From NCBI GenBank assembly GCA_003344405.1, contig NOWV01000184.1, positions 92,877 to 156,876 of the forward strand: a stretch of 64,000 bases of DNA, written 5' to 3'. The notes below the pieces were generated by a model. That model had not been told where the DNA came from and did no database searches. It was given only the letters and a program-made list of their open reading frames with translations. The position numbers were made by a program, and so were the translations under genes. The stretch is from Trichoplax sp. H2 (Eukaryota > Placozoa > Uniplacotomia > Trichoplacea). This document shows positions 27,601 through 41,800 of the stretch, piece after piece. The first letter of the stretch is position 1. Every line of letters starts with the position of its first letter.

Positions 27601-30600
27601 TAACTGCTAAATCTTTTTAATTTATACTGCGCTTGCAGAAAGTGATTATCTCAATTCAATATATTTATATAGCAAAATAATTTAGCTTATTGATAGTTTT
27701 TTATAAAAGAGTTTTTGTATATAACATCAAATTTAAATGCAGAAAATTTATTGGTCCTCTTACTTATTAAATGGGTATTTTTGGTTTCACTTAGAATGCA
27801 AATTTCATGGGAAAAAATATAATGAAGGAGAATTATTTGCACCATTAGCAGACAAAAACGTTATATGTACCTGTAAGGTAAATCAATACAAATTACTAAT
27901 TATATAAAGGTACCAAACTTTTATCATTTTATACAGTAGTAGCTATCTTAATAGGAGAAAAAAGTTATAATTTCAATATAATACATATTTTGCAATCAAA
28001 TACTAAGTGATAAAATTACTAATTTAGTATCACTATCATCTACTAATATTATAGCTAATAGTTTATTATTTCAAGAGTTTGGTTATTAATATACCTGCTA
28101 AGTGGCTTCAACGAAGTTACTCAATAAGCTATTTGTAAATGGAAATTTGCATAAATAGGGGAAGGTCTTGACATGTATGAAAAAAGTCTGCCCGATATTA
28201 TCTTGCCATCCAGAAACACGAGTAGTGGTTGAATATGAGCCTGGTTTATTTTGTCAAATCTGTTCAAGTATGATTTCAAGTCGTCTGCTAATTATTTGAC
28301 TTCAATTCTTACAGTCACTCAATTATATAGGTCGCAAGTTGTAAATATTTTGATAGAGCCTTCTATTTACTTTCAGCTAAACCGAGAGAAATAATTTTTC
28401 CAGGATCATGTACAGTCAATAATAAATTCATGATGAATGAACAAATTATAGAGTTGGATTCATGTAGTCGTTGTAAATGCCGGGTGAGTCTCATATTAAC
28501 CTCTTAAAATTTAAGAAAGCGTATTTCTGTAATAATATTATCTTAACTCACATACTATAATACCAATTTGGCTACGATGAATTCACAGAACTCTACAGCA
28601 ACTTGCAATAAGAAAATTTCCCAAGCCATTAGCCTATGTGAAACCAAAAAAGAAATATCTAAACCTTGCTCGAAATGTCTCGGTAAAGCAAATACAGTTA
28701 CTAAATTTTAAATTAAGATATTATACATATCTTATAATTATATTTAAATCACTAAAAGAGTCGGCAGTAATTTTGCTATCGATGGTACCTGATATTTCTA
28801 TTAGAATTACTTTAATAATAAATTATAAGCACCATACCTTTTTGCGCATAGCGACCGTGATGCTGAATTATAAGAACAAAATATAAATATATTTATATTT
28901 CATTTTTTTAGGGTTATCTACTGTAAATTGTGAATTGAATGGCTTTAGATACCAAGTAAGTACAATATTGTAAATGAGTGGAGTATCATGAGACCGATTT
29001 TAATTACAGTAATAGTTACAGAAGTAGCTCCAATACATTTAATCATATTCTCATGTCTTCACACTTATGATCTGCTATGTCTTGCTGCAAATTAGATTAA
29101 TTCGTTGAATAAGTAAAACCACTTTAGCTTCTATATCAAAGTAATGTAGTAGTTTGAACGTCATAACAAGGAACAAACATTTTTGTCTAGTAATTTTCGT
29201 AAACATTGATAGATTGCTGAGAGTAGCTGAATGTGAATTATCCGTATCTTTCTTTGGTAATTACACAACCGTAGTCTGTGATATTTATTGCGCATTCAAT
29301 AGTATAAATTAAGAAAAATACTGTCATTAAAATATATTTTGATTAATTTGATTGCTAAATAAAATTCACGTAACGGCCAATTCCGCTAATTTAGAATGGA
29401 AGCCAATGGGAAGAAGGTTGTAAAACATGTTCCTGTAACAATAACGTGGTAAAGTGCAAAGCCATAACCTGTCCACCACTCCTATGCCCTAGCGTAAGTC
29501 ATTGTAACGCTTAATTGTCATATTGTGCTAGATAAATGTGATTAATATCAGCAAAATCTTAGTATTTAACGGTATTGCTTTATGTTGACTGTGACGTCGA
29601 TATTTTAGTTAAAGCTGACTAATAAAGTTATTAAATACCAATGTTTGATAATTAGGGCAAGCAACCATATTTTCTCCCTGGGAAGTGCTGTCCAGTAAGA
29701 TGCCTCTCAGGTATTTTATAATATTAATACAAAATTTAGATATTTAAAGGTTTGAATAGCAAAGTATCCAACTATTCTAGAATTTATTAACTAATTTATT
29801 ATTCCAATGCAGCTACAGATACATGCCGAGTTTATCAAGAATTTAATTCCGCTCATATTAGAACATTTGATAAGCACAATTATCCAATAAATGGCGGCTG
29901 CAAATATATCATCGCCAAGAGTTGTAAACCAGCTCTGGCAAATTTCACCATTTTAGGCCGGTTTGGAGCTCGTAGCTCTGATAATAAGCCACTATTAAGC
30001 CATGTTTACCTATACTTTGGAAATTCTAACCAAATCGTACTATTACCAACAATGAGAGTAAAATATAATCAACGCAGCGTCAATTTGCCTTATCACCAAT
30101 CCAATTTACTCCAAATTGAGACCTCATCTTCCTTGAAATCAATTATAGTCAAAACTAATTTTGGATTGCAACTAACATTTAGTAAAAAATCTGATCTAAG
30201 AATATACGCTTCACCCGATTATGTCGGAAAAGTTGGTGGTATTTGTGGCAATTACAACGGCAATAAGAATGACGATATCTCTATTATTAATGGAAACAGT
30301 AAAACCAAATTAAAAGATTTTTTACTAAAGTGGAAAGTTGGCAAAGGTTGCAACAAATTTAAAGGTAATCATTTATTACCAACATCATGTAAAAAATTTT
30401 TACCTCAAAAAGCAGCTGCAGTTTGCATGTGGATTTACCAAGTTGATTTCCTGCCTTGTACTATCGATCGAAATAAGTATCATCAATTATGTTTGAACAC
30501 AACATGCAATGATTGTCCTTACAGCAGTGCAGAAGTATGCGCATGCAAAATCCAGAAACAATATGCACTAGATTGCTTAACCATTAAGGGCATTAATATT

Positions 30601-30648
30601 CGTTGGGACATGCATAATAAATGTGCAGAATTGAGTTCAAAGCACTAA
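24638..30648 (+). CDS. BMPER: BMPER / crossveinless-2-like secreted BMP regulator, complete, 13 exons
   Basis: Exons are 24638-24713, 24879-24985, 25161-25257, 26781-26878, 27308-27398, 27795-27877, 28159-28267, 28377-28483, 28589-28682, 28912-28955, 29395-29493, 29656-29710 and 29813-30648, giving 1896 nt (631 residues plus stop) in one unbroken frame. Residues 1-20 are a hydrophobic signal peptide (YLMAIILLACLTATLV). Five VWC domains follow at about 35-93, 94-156, 157-220, 232-287 and 292-353, each with the CxxCxC first half and a CC/CxxC second half. A VWD domain (about 357-515) ends in ICGNYNGNKNDD, the usual calcium-loop consensus. A Cys-rich C8-like region (about 546-626) follows. This order is that of crossveinless-2/BMPER, an extracellular protein that binds BMPs and tunes their gradients. 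The acid-labile GDPH site normally at the VWD start is replaced by NSAHIRTF, and the final TIL domain is missing. Exon 7 has two in-frame acceptors (28159 or 28165). Identity is strong; BMP binding is inferred. Confidence 0.92.
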
Positions 30649-31690
30649 CCAACATACCTTTATAGAGCATTCAAACTTGAAAACATAATTAATAATATTT
30701 ATCTATTTTGCCTTAAAATGGCGTATAAATGTCAAGGGCCTCTATTCGTATGAATGTAGGTATTTTATTTAGAAAAATTAGAGCTATATCAAGTATGAAT
30801 GCCCTAAGAATTGTCTTGCAAAAGCCATGTTTTAATAATAACCGTTCGAATTAGTACATAAAAATCCCTACTTACAAGAGCAAAGTGAAGAACCTTTTCC
30901 TTAAATTAATCTAATATATATTATATATATACATCAGAACCCTGATATTTTATTTCACATAAGTTGTTAACTTTAGAGTTTAATGTTTATTTAGTTATAA
31001 TTTTTGTAAAATTTGTAGATTTATTTTTAAATAAGAAAACAGCAATAGTTAATTTAGGTCTAAGTTGCAGCCCTAAGCATTAAATATAATTTACATTAAG
31101 AGGCTAGACTTTTTACAGATGCAATATATTGAAATTTGTCATATACAATTAATTTCCGTAAGGTTTCAATGTTTAAGGTTAATAGAATTCAATTTTTAGG
31201 CATACTTCCTAATCTACGAATTTGTAGATTACTAAATGCTAATGAAGATGAATTAATTCTTGTAAAATTTCAAAAATTTATCTGACAAATATACTATCTT
31301 CAACCATAATAATTAATTAAATCAGCCTCTTGTACTACGTGAATTTTAAATCTATACGTTTGTAAATTTGGATTCATTATATGAATGCATTTCAACAGCA
31401 GTTAGGTCGCTGGCTCTATTTGAATGTCCAGTATTTGTGGTTATTATTACGTAATATTGTAGAAGTTCAATTCATGATTTGGAACTATTGCAGATTTTAA
31501 AAGTTTAAAATGTTCAGATATTGCCTCATACTGGAAATTTGAAGAACTGACATTTATCAGTGCTTAAAGGAAACATAAACCATTTAGCTCTTGGGCTGAG
31601 GAGGATAATAGCTGCTATGGCGATTAGACTATAGAGAAGATACCGAGAACTAGCACAGGTCCATGGCTACATTCTTAAGTTAATATTCGC

Positions 31691-31710
31691 GTATATATAT
31701 ATAATATATT
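31691..31710. repeat. (TA)n microsatellite
   Basis: Alternating T and A for about 20 bp with one interruption. Confidence 0.7.
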
Positions 31711-34700
31711 AACATATACATTATTAAGTTATCCTTTTACTTATGTCTTTAATTTTATATCAAAACGTCGTACATACGTTAATAATGGGATGATTGTACG
31801 CTCGGTAATTATAAAAATGATTCTGACATAAATAGTGCAATGCAATGATAGATTAAAATCAATAATTTAGTAAATAAATTAATTTAAAACTCTGTAAATT
31901 AATACAGCCAAAATGAAGGAGTGCTACTAAATTCTATGTTAGTAGTAAAACAGCGTACTAAATGCTAACCATTGCTATTCTAATTATAAGTATATACTGA
32001 TTAATAATTATGTAATAAATCATTTTAAATGATTACTTATTACATTAAAGGATAATTTATAACATTAAATGGATTGTTATAAGTCTTAAATCATTGATTG
32101 ACGTAAGAAAATATATGGAAATGCTACTGAATACTACATAAATCAAAAACTTGAGCCAAATGCTTATAGCTTCCTTTCAGATAGCATAATACTAACTGCA
32201 TGCAAATATTTTGTTATAGTTGAATACTAATTAATCAATATTCGCAATTTTTATGGCACTAAATTACAATAGATGGCTCGCGATTGAAGCAACTTTGCTA
32301 AGGCTTTGAATCATAAATGAATAGAAACTTAGCTTCAATGATTATACAAATTATCAGTAATTATAACGCTTCTCTAGGAAATCCTTTAACTGAATCGATC
32401 ATGGTTGGGAATCTTTCAATTTTACTACGAAATTTACTCTTACAGTCTAATATCGCCTTTAGCATAATTTATACCTAAGTATTGCAGTAAGTATTAATAA
32501 AATGACATTATCTCTTACCAGTTCATGAATATTTTAAGATTAATATTTTGGTATCTTCATTAAGAGAGCAAGAGTTTATCAACATCTACCGTACCTTATA
32601 AAAAGTGCATTCTAGAGTAAAGCAACAGTAAAATGGTCATTTATCATACTTATACATCTAAGCAACAACTTACTTCACATTAATTACCTTTATAGCTGAG
32701 TACAGGCCAAAAAGTGTAAATTTTCATATTGCATCATGCTCATCCAAAGCCATTTTCAGTTTCATACTTGGAATTCACAGTCACCATAGATTACCATTTT
32801 CTAAATTTGTAGTAGATCAAATAATGATCTGAAAATTGAACAGTGCATCAATAAAATATTTAGAACGATTAATATCAAAGCTAGCCCTACAATCCCTGAA
32901 ATAGAATTACACATAGTTTTTACATGATCATATTCCGCTTTATTTATAAGCCATATAATTTTTTCTTCAATAAGTTTATAGCAATATTGTAGATAATTAA
33001 TTTTGTACACACAACTTATATTGTGTGTCATTTATAAAATATGCTTCCAGATTTGCACCTAACTTAGTAAGCAATTGTTTAAATTGACCATGTGATTAAA
33101 GCTCCAGCAATGAAGAGCTGCGAAGAATAGTTGCATTTTTGCATTATACATAATACATAACAAATTACTGAAATATAATTTTATAATGCATTTTGTACCC
33201 ACCGTACTTTATATTACAATTTGCTACACTATTTCTTACCTACGTAATTTTAATTGTAAGCAACTTGATACTATAGGATTAATGTCAATTAATAGATATG
33301 GGTTCACAGTCTATATTGTGCCCTATTTACACGTTTCCTAACCTACAACTAACATGCTCGTATAATCGTTTCTAGCGTCAACATTCGTGATTTAGCTTTC
33401 ATTATAAAGAGACTTACAAGAATAAATTACATTAAGCACAATCTACTTAGCAAAATGATACACAGCTGAAATATGATTGACCAATATATTTTTCATGTAC
33501 TTAGGTACTGTGCTACTCTTCTCGCTACTTCATCTCTAAACCATGCAATTGTGAGCACAAGCAAATAAGATATCAATAGCATTCTGATATCGTTGCTCTT
33601 TGATTAGTAGACTTGGAGCAGTAAATTCAAAAATTATCATCATTGGAAAGATATTCTTCTATTTTTATCTATTGCAGATTGTAACAAGTAAAACACTTTT
33701 ATCTTCAATATTACTTTACATATACAGCGCACTTGAAATGGTATTAAAGCTCAATAAATCTAAACAGTTCGATAGTAATTATGGTTATTGTTTTTCTTTA
33801 GAGCTGTTATGCACATCAAATCATAAGATGATTGTTGTGACCTGCTACGAAATTTCTATAAAGGAAGCTTGATATGACCTCGCGTATAAACTAGATAAGC
33901 ATATTATATACTTGCATTATGTCTCATATTCAGGTTATTCTGTTTACATTTAACTCAATAACCAATTATTTTATATCCTTAGTTCATCATTATAAAGATT
34001 TCTGTCGTGATAATACTCTTACATGATAAAAACTTATTAAGTAAACTTAACTTGTTTGTTCTACATGAGAATGTGTCCTATTTATTTTATCTCTTAATTT
34101 ATATTTTTGCTCCTCCAGATCGTTCAATTTAAGAATTTTAAACTTTATTACCAAATATACCAGCCGTAATTCACATACAATATTTTAGAAGTGCGAAGCT
34201 GCCGCACCTATATAATATCTTGAAACGGTGATAATTTGTAGAGATTTAATCTTTCAAAGTGAGTATCTCGATTTTATTATATATGTGTGTACAATTTCTA
34301 GATTCTAAATTTACCATCTATTAGTTTTGCTTAATTTCAATTTCAATCCAATATAGAATAAAATGAACTACAGGAGATTACTTATTTAAACTAGATAGAA
34401 TCTATTTTATATTCTCAGCGTAGATATGTATTTAATCTTTCGCAAAAAGAATTAACGGAACTCTGATGTTAAAGTCGTATCTTCGATATGACGGGATTAT
34501 TGTGCTAGTTGATTCGTACAAATTCTAATAAGTAATAATTTAAACAAAGCCAAGTTAGTAATAGAAGAAATTAGGTCGCTCCTTTCCTTTTATGATCTCT
34601 TTTCTCATGATGATGACGACTAATAAACATAAAGAAAGTAACAGCTGATGTTTACCTTGATATGGAAGCTAATAATGGTTATAAAATTGAAAAACATACA

Positions 34701-34857
34701 TCTCCACAAGTACAAAATAATAACGCCATTGGTTAAATTCCGTCTTTTAATCTCCTATTGATTCATTTATAAGTCCAAGATATTGTTAGTACTGCTTAAG
34801 TAACAATGTTGACTTTATAATAATGATGATATTTCATTTGAAAGATTAATTATGTAT

Positions 34858-34882
34858 AATATATACATATATATATATATAA
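34858..34882. repeat. (TA)n microsatellite
   Basis: Alternating A and T for about 25 bp, interrupted once by a C. Confidence 0.7.
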
Positions 34883-37800
34883 TAACAAACTTGCCGAGAA
34901 AATTAGACAATGGTCTATAGTCGCAGATTGTCTTCTTGACGTTCAATCTTTGAATTCACCATAACAATACTCTCCATATGAAATATTTTTGGAGACTACT
35001 ATCTGAAAAGAGATGAAATGATGCTATTTTATCCACCATGATTCTAACTTCGGCGGTATTTTGCGTGGTTAATGCTAAAAGACGTAATTGTCGCATAATG
35101 GTATCGCTTGTGATAATCATAAATGACAGAAAAACTAAATTAATTAGATATCGATACCATTTCAATTCAAACGTATTGGTAGCATTTCATTCTACAAAGT
35201 TCTTGCCACTAATCTGTTCTATTCATCACCTACGTAAAAAATACATCAGTTGTAAGCAGGTGTAAAATATTCATAACTTACCAAAGCGATAGTCTATTGT
35301 CGGGTGATTGTATTTAACCAACGTAACATCAATTAAAAATATGGCAACGACAAAAGGTCGTCATTACCGTTCTAATTATTGCTGAGGGCTTCTATAGTCT
35401 CCATTTTATTGTCAAATCTTCAATGGCAAATAAAAGAATGATTATATTGACAATCCTGATCGAAGGAATTTTAGCTATTAAAGGATGTACGGGTGTGGTA
35501 ATCTGAAATGAAAAAGTTACGGTTTCATTATACTGTACTACAAGTTATATACTCTTTCTAAACGCTCTTTCAATAAATTTTGTTACTTTTAATTATAGAT
35601 TGACAGTAGTTTAAATCCGGTTTCTGATTCATTTCTTAGTTAACGATTAATATTGACATCCAGCCTAAGAATAGACTTAAAATCGTCAAATCGATCCGTA
35701 GGCAAAATATTTTAATCACAGTGATCGATGGTTATTAATCCAAATTGATTTTGATTGCCGTTACAACTTTGATAGCAAGTAATCAACGATACAATGTAAG
35801 ATATTGGAGCTTTTTTCTATCTATAAAATCTTGATAAGTGTGTCAACTTGTGTATTTTAATTTTATCTCATCTTCAATTTTAACTGTCCTAAGGGATAAA
35901 GAGTCATGTTAAAGCTATGTATTTGTACGTTGACTCCAATACATTAAATTGCACTATGTCTAATTGTTTTGTTTCGGTACCATATCGATTGAAAATAGTT
36001 AAAACAGATCACGTTAGCATTATAATGCTACGTCGTATTACATTATTGTTCTGTATTACTAAGAGCAATTGGAAACCTAATTTCTAAATCGATAACTTTT
36101 GACTTGATTCTATAGCTATAAATATGGCACCGTTTCTGAGTTATTATGCTTTAAAGTGACTAATACGCTGTTACAAAATATTTACACTAAGCATGTAGTC
36201 TTTCTCCTACTGTCACTAACACGTTACTACAAAAAATAAGTCAGTTCCTTAATTGATGTAATATTGGTTCATTTGATAAACGAAGTTTAAAGAGATCCCA
36301 AATCATCTACTATATTCCAACGGTAAAATGTACATTACATCAATTTTCTTAATACTTTTAAGTCTTTTTAATAGCTAAATAAGTTCTCTTTGAGGTATTA
36401 ATACGAAACTAGGAAGGACTGTGCGTCTTATTTACAGTAACGTTTAACAGCATAAATATTATATTAAATGTAAAGATGTATCGTATAAACCTTTGTGGCG
36501 TAATATTCTGTTTTTTATGATTTTGCATTACAACCATTCTAGTTTAGCCATAGTTTGTACACTAACGTTACAATATAAGTATTATTACTTATTAGACTAA
36601 ATTTTGTTTAAACCCTGCTACCAAAACTTAAGATTCGATGATCATACAATCTGAGTGAATAGCGCCTTTTACAGTCTCTATCTTGAAATGGCATCTTAGT
36701 ACTCTCTCCTTTCTTATAGCAGATACGCCACTCGCTGTTTTATATTACTATAGCCTAACTTGTTACTACGTTGCACTACCTTATCAAACTGAATTTGGGA
36801 GTTATTTTCAGAAGCAATACTTAACCATGATAACATATGCAGACTACGTTAAAGATCCAAAGGAAATAAAGTATGATAACCAGATCATTCAAAAGTTAGA
36901 AGCGTTCAATTTAGGCTATATATTGTATCGTAAAATATCAATTTATTAGTTACTTCTCAAGATTTTATTCAAACAACTTGAAATACTCATACAGTGATGA
37001 CTACATAAACAGCGATTAGCTGTCCCTTTTAGAATAAAAATATCCCATTTCTTCTTTAAAATTTTTTCCTATACACAAGCAATAGAAGTTCATTTAAAAT
37101 ATCTAAAGTCTATTCAAGAGAAAATTTATATAACTTTCTAAAATTTACCTCTTTACGTAATCGTGCTGTATCGTGTTCGATTTTTCCGCTTATATACAGT
37201 ACTAAACTAATGTAATATAGAAATATTATTCACATTATACTGAAAATTTACTCTTCGTATTATCCATGACCGAATATGTGTACAGTCAATTAGTTTCTGT
37301 CAGTAAAAGATACGATATTTGAGTTGATCAATGCTGTAATCTTATTTAGCCATGATCCAGCAATTCGAACAAATCTCCTAATGTTCTACAGCAGTAAGGG
37401 CTATTATCATATATATTTATAAACCACTCAATTTCATATTGTCAAATTATAACTAGATTTACAGTGAAAAATTTATTGTTAAGCTCAATTTATCGCTTTA
37501 ATTTTTCTTCACAATGACTTCATTTTGCATTAACTACTACCACACAGTTAACATTACAAATATATTTTAAAACTACATAATCCAAAAGGTTTATAAATTC
37601 ACATTGACAGGTTACATTAAGCTGCAAATAAGCAGATAGCTGTAAAGTGCGTGAAGGTAGAAAGTTCATTATTGAAACTAATAGTATTGTAGGGAGATTT
37701 GATCGTCGTTTTCAATGATGTTCAGACCATAAAATATCAATGTTACTTTCAAAGGGAAAAATCTTTTAATGTACTTTAAATTCGTTCATTAAACAGTACT

Positions 37801-37913
37801 ACCACTCAGTTATTCAATTCTATTCACAGCTTGATGGACTTCTTTGCCGATTATGAACACTTTGTATTATAAAATCTATCTCCGCCATTCTCGCCAGGAG
37901 AAAATTTTGACTA

Positions 37914-38303
37914 AAGCTTTTCCAATTGCTTCTAGGTGATAGTTGGTTGATGTCAAGCCAGTCAAACATTTGCGAAATTTTTTTCCAGTCAAAATCCATA
38001 CGAAAACGACTTAATTCACTGAAAAGCTACGGCAGTTCTTATCAGAAAGACTGACCTTTCCTATTATTCCGCAAGTTGAAACGTTTGTAAACTCACACTT
38101 CAAGCTTTAAGCTTTTTGAATTGCTTCTAGGTGATTATCGGTTGATTTCAAGCCAGTCAAACATTTGCGTAATTTTTTTTCCAGTCAAAATCCATACGAA
38201 AACGACTTAATTCACTGAAAAGCTACTGCAGTTCTTATCAGAAAGACTGACCTTTCCTATTATTCTGCAAGTTGAAACATTTGTAAACTCACACTTCAAG
38301 CTT
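37914..38303. repeat. tandem repeat, two near-identical 195-bp units
   Basis: Unit 1 is 37914-38108 and unit 2 is 38109-38303. They differ at only about a dozen positions by eye, so this is a fairly recent duplication. Both carry AAGCTTT at the start and CACTTCAAGCTT at the end, so each unit is bounded by the hexamer AAGCTT. The array lies about 560-950 bp upstream of the SAM/RA/PDZ gene's start codon. Confidence 0.92.
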
Positions 38304-38650
38304 CATTCGCCTCCATTTTCATCTTGTAAAAAGTGAAGCTTTTGTGTCAACAGTCAACACAGCTGTGTGTCAATAACACCGATCTAATTAACAACAACTT
38401 CACTCATATTATATCAAGCGCACTCAAAGTTAAGAAATCTTCATTCAACATTTCATTGTAAAGGTGAAACGTGCATACACACTCATGCTACAAGCTTCAA
38501 CCGCCAGCATTTCATCAAGTAAAAAAGTGAAGTTTGAGTGTCAATACACCTGCCTACATATAAATACTGGTCAAATTGATCATTTTTATTCATATTATGT
38601 TGTATTAAGCACACTCAAAATCAAGAAATTTACATTATTCTTCTCCTAAA
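38304..38650. repeat. two further, more diverged units of the 195-bp array
   Basis: The array continues in the same register. CAAGCTTCA recurs at 38297 and 38491, 194 bp apart. GTAAAAA followed by AGTGAAG, then CACTCAAA.TCAAGAAAT-like segments, occur in both. Similarity is much lower than in the first pair, and the middle of each unit no longer matches the first pair well. The tail preceding each AAGCTT (GAAAC ... CACT ... AAGCTT) is shared with them. Confidence 0.6.
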
Positions 38651-38863
38651 TTCGGTGGATAAATAGTCATTTGTTGGTAATAATTACCTAAAGATCAACT
38701 TGATACAACGTAAACATCAAGGATTTATAATAAAAGAGTTCCAATCAACCAATACTTTCAAATTTTCAATCACCTTATTTTAATATTGGACTTGACCCCT
38801 CTGATTGAGCGAATGGTGAATTTTATTCGAGGATTGCCCGATCTAGATAGTTAATTTATAAGT

Positions 38864-41800
38864 ATGAAAAGTATCAATCATTGGAGTGAAGAAGAAGTTG
38901 ACAAATGGCTTTGTCATCATCATTTAGAAGATGTAGCCCAATCTTTTCGAGGTAGTTGGGATTTTAACATGTTGTTGTGTACACAGATTTAATTTACTAT
39001 TAATGTAAAACTAGAAATTAACTGCCGGTAAATGGTACTTCATCTAATCAGTTGACGGGCTCTATATTGATTAATCAAACGATACCTAATCATAGACGAT
39101 TAAATCAAAAGTTCTCATAGTATGATTTTTTAATCTGTATAGCTGTTATTCCTTTAATTTGAAAGTTAATAGCATACAATTTTTAAGTATTTCTATATGC
39201 ATTTCAGATTACGATACGAAATTATCAATTCTTAAAATAGCTAGAAATATTAAGTATCTGAAAGTATGTTTGTGCAAAATGGCGAAACAGCAGGAACCTT
39301 TACCTACAATCTAAATTAAGTGACTGTTTACATATTGAAAGCATTTAGGCAATTTAAAAGTCAAAAGTTAACACCTCCATAGGAATGTTGAACCTTAGCT
39401 AGCAAATTAAATATGATACTCTTCTCTTTCGGTACTTTATTTTACTACTCTATTCAGCCATGATTTAGAAGTAATCTTCTGACTCACATTCCTTCTTTTA
39501 TCATACAATAATGTGATTTTCTTCGTATTTTTCACTCATTCTAGTCATATATAGCAGTATGTCATATGATTGAGTACAATACTACAAGTTATATAACAGT
39601 ATAATTCTCCTTTTAATCTATAAAATCTATGCTTTTAGCTTAGGAAATTTCCGTATTTGCGGAAATATTAGCTTATATTACAATTACTGATAAAATGCTT
39701 TCATTATGTAGGATTTTTAAAAATACCGTATCACAATAAAAGTAGCTGTAATATTAAGAATCGTAGATTTAGATTCTATTTACTATATTTCCTCGAAAGC
39801 TAACTAATCCTATTAATTTCACCTAGCGTTGCATATGAATGGCCCATCACTACTTCAAATATCAAGTAATAAGCTAGGTAATTCGATTTATTTAATACAT
39901 ATATATCTGAAACGTTTTAAGAAAAACCCTAAAATTTACCAATATTTACTGCCAAATGATAGGTTCGATAGTTTATAGATAAAGCTATTAAAACATTCTA
40001 TTGGCTAAATTAATTTAATAGAAAATTAAAATTAATATAGAACTCTGCTTACAAATGTTTTAAATAGATCAACTTGGAGTTTCGAAACACGTACAGAACA
40101 AACTGTTTAGTCTGCTATTTCATTTACGAATAATTGAAAGTCGTGGGCAAGATTCTAGCAAAGGATCTTGCCTATCTCAAAGTATGGCTACAAGATCAAA
40201 TGCTGGTTCTGCACAAGCTTCCGCCGATAGTTCACCTCAAGGTAATGTAACCTTACTCCTGACTATCGCGCTAGGTCAATGCTATTATAGGGTATTCTGA
40301 TGAATACCTGCATGCATTAAATAAATATACAGGTGCGCCAAAGATATTGTAGTATCTAAATTGAGCTTTGTAGTCAGCGTACAGATGCAAGTTTTTAAAT
40401 TTACTTGTGTACGAATATCTAGCAGTTAGTATAATGCGAATTTTATAATTCTATAACTCAAAATCCCCGCAATATTATTTAATAACGACTTTATTGCTTA
40501 AAATTATACCCGTATGTAGCCAAGCTTTTATTGAAAGGATAGAAAAAATCACAACTCTCATTATTGTATTAAGATCCGCCAACAAATTCTACTAATAATC
40601 CACGTAATTAATTACAATCACATATTCAAATTATGTAAAGACGCAGCAGCGAGATAAAATAGAACTTTTGTATGATAATTAAATTTAGTTTAGGTTTAAT
40701 ATTAATATTAGAAGTTACTGAGTTAATAGGAGGGTACTACCTTCCGGTTGAACCTTAATTATTACCTTGCAGGTAGCGAGTTTAAAACATCGACGTTATA
40801 GTGATTACTCCCAATTACTTACAATCTTAAATATTTTTATATCCGATACTTAATATTTGTATGAATTCAGCTACATATTGGCCAATCTAACATGCCAAAT
40901 ATGCAGTCTTAAAGCAATATCTTTATTTACTTGCAATAGAAGGAAAATAAGAACATAACTCTTATTAAAATTAGGATGTGTATAAATTTATATTGCTATC
41001 ATTTTCAAAATCGGTATTCAATTTGAACCAATTTAAATTTTATACCCAATCCGCTAAGAAACAATTAAAAGTTGTACTTAATTTAAGGTTATGAGGAAAG
41101 TTAATTTGACAAAGTTACTATATTTAGCCACTATTAATAATCTTAAAAGACCAATGCACTCTCAAATACAATTGTTATACACATCTGGTATTTTCGATTT
41201 ATTGTCTTCTATCATGATACTAAAATTATCCTATACATGTGCACGATCCTTCTTCTATACTTATTTATTTTCTTTAATGATAAAACAATCACCGTCCTAA
41301 TACATTTAATCTTATCAGCATCTTGTGGCGTATTTAAATTATACTAGAGATGTTCCAAATTTCCTAGTAGAAAGCTTCCAACCAATATAATCAATTGCAA
41401 TATAACTATCTGCGAATATAACCCTAGATATTAATGTAACATCATGAAGATGGTTTTTGCATTTCAAATCTCACGAACAAATATGTAGTTAGATGCTGGT
41501 GTTTATAATTAGGATAATGTAAATAAACTGTTATTATATACTATAGAATCAAAGAACTGGGTAGAATGGCAGACAAGTGCTATTTCATAACTAAACTTAA
41601 GAAAGCCTCTTTATTTCTCATATAAAAATATTGATTGCATACAATTCTTATTTACCATTTTAAAATGTCATATCCGTAAATAATGCAATTCCTTTTTGGT
41701 ATATCACTATATACGTATATTTTAATCCTGTATAGCAGCCATAATAATTTAAATTGTAAGGTTTTATACTATGACAAGGGTCCATTCTAATCGTATTTCA

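Larger units (their letters stand above)
30649..37913. other. intergenic stretch of 7.3 kb with no recognisable gene
   Basis: No conserved exon was found on either strand. Open frames of up to 90 codons exist (for example 33600-33872 and 36683-36949), but those I inspected start at non-ATG codons or lack any family resemblance. Short (TA)n runs occur at 31691-31710 and 34858-34882. The 3' untranslated region of the BMPER-like gene should lie at the left edge; I saw no AATAAA close to its stop. Confidence 0.5.

Noticed and set aside
32801-33031. 76-codon minus-strand frame with one hydrophobic segment
   Set aside because: A single hydrophobic run is common in translated AT-rich DNA; nothing else supports a gene.
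36683-36949. 88-codon plus-strand frame
   Set aside because: Begins at TTG, has no recognisable domain and lacks convincing splice borders.
39054-39080. Possible SAM exon reading VDGLYID
   Set aside because: It resembles a SAM core, but the frame hits TAA with no GT donor first. Exon 39827-39877 supplies the core with correct phases.
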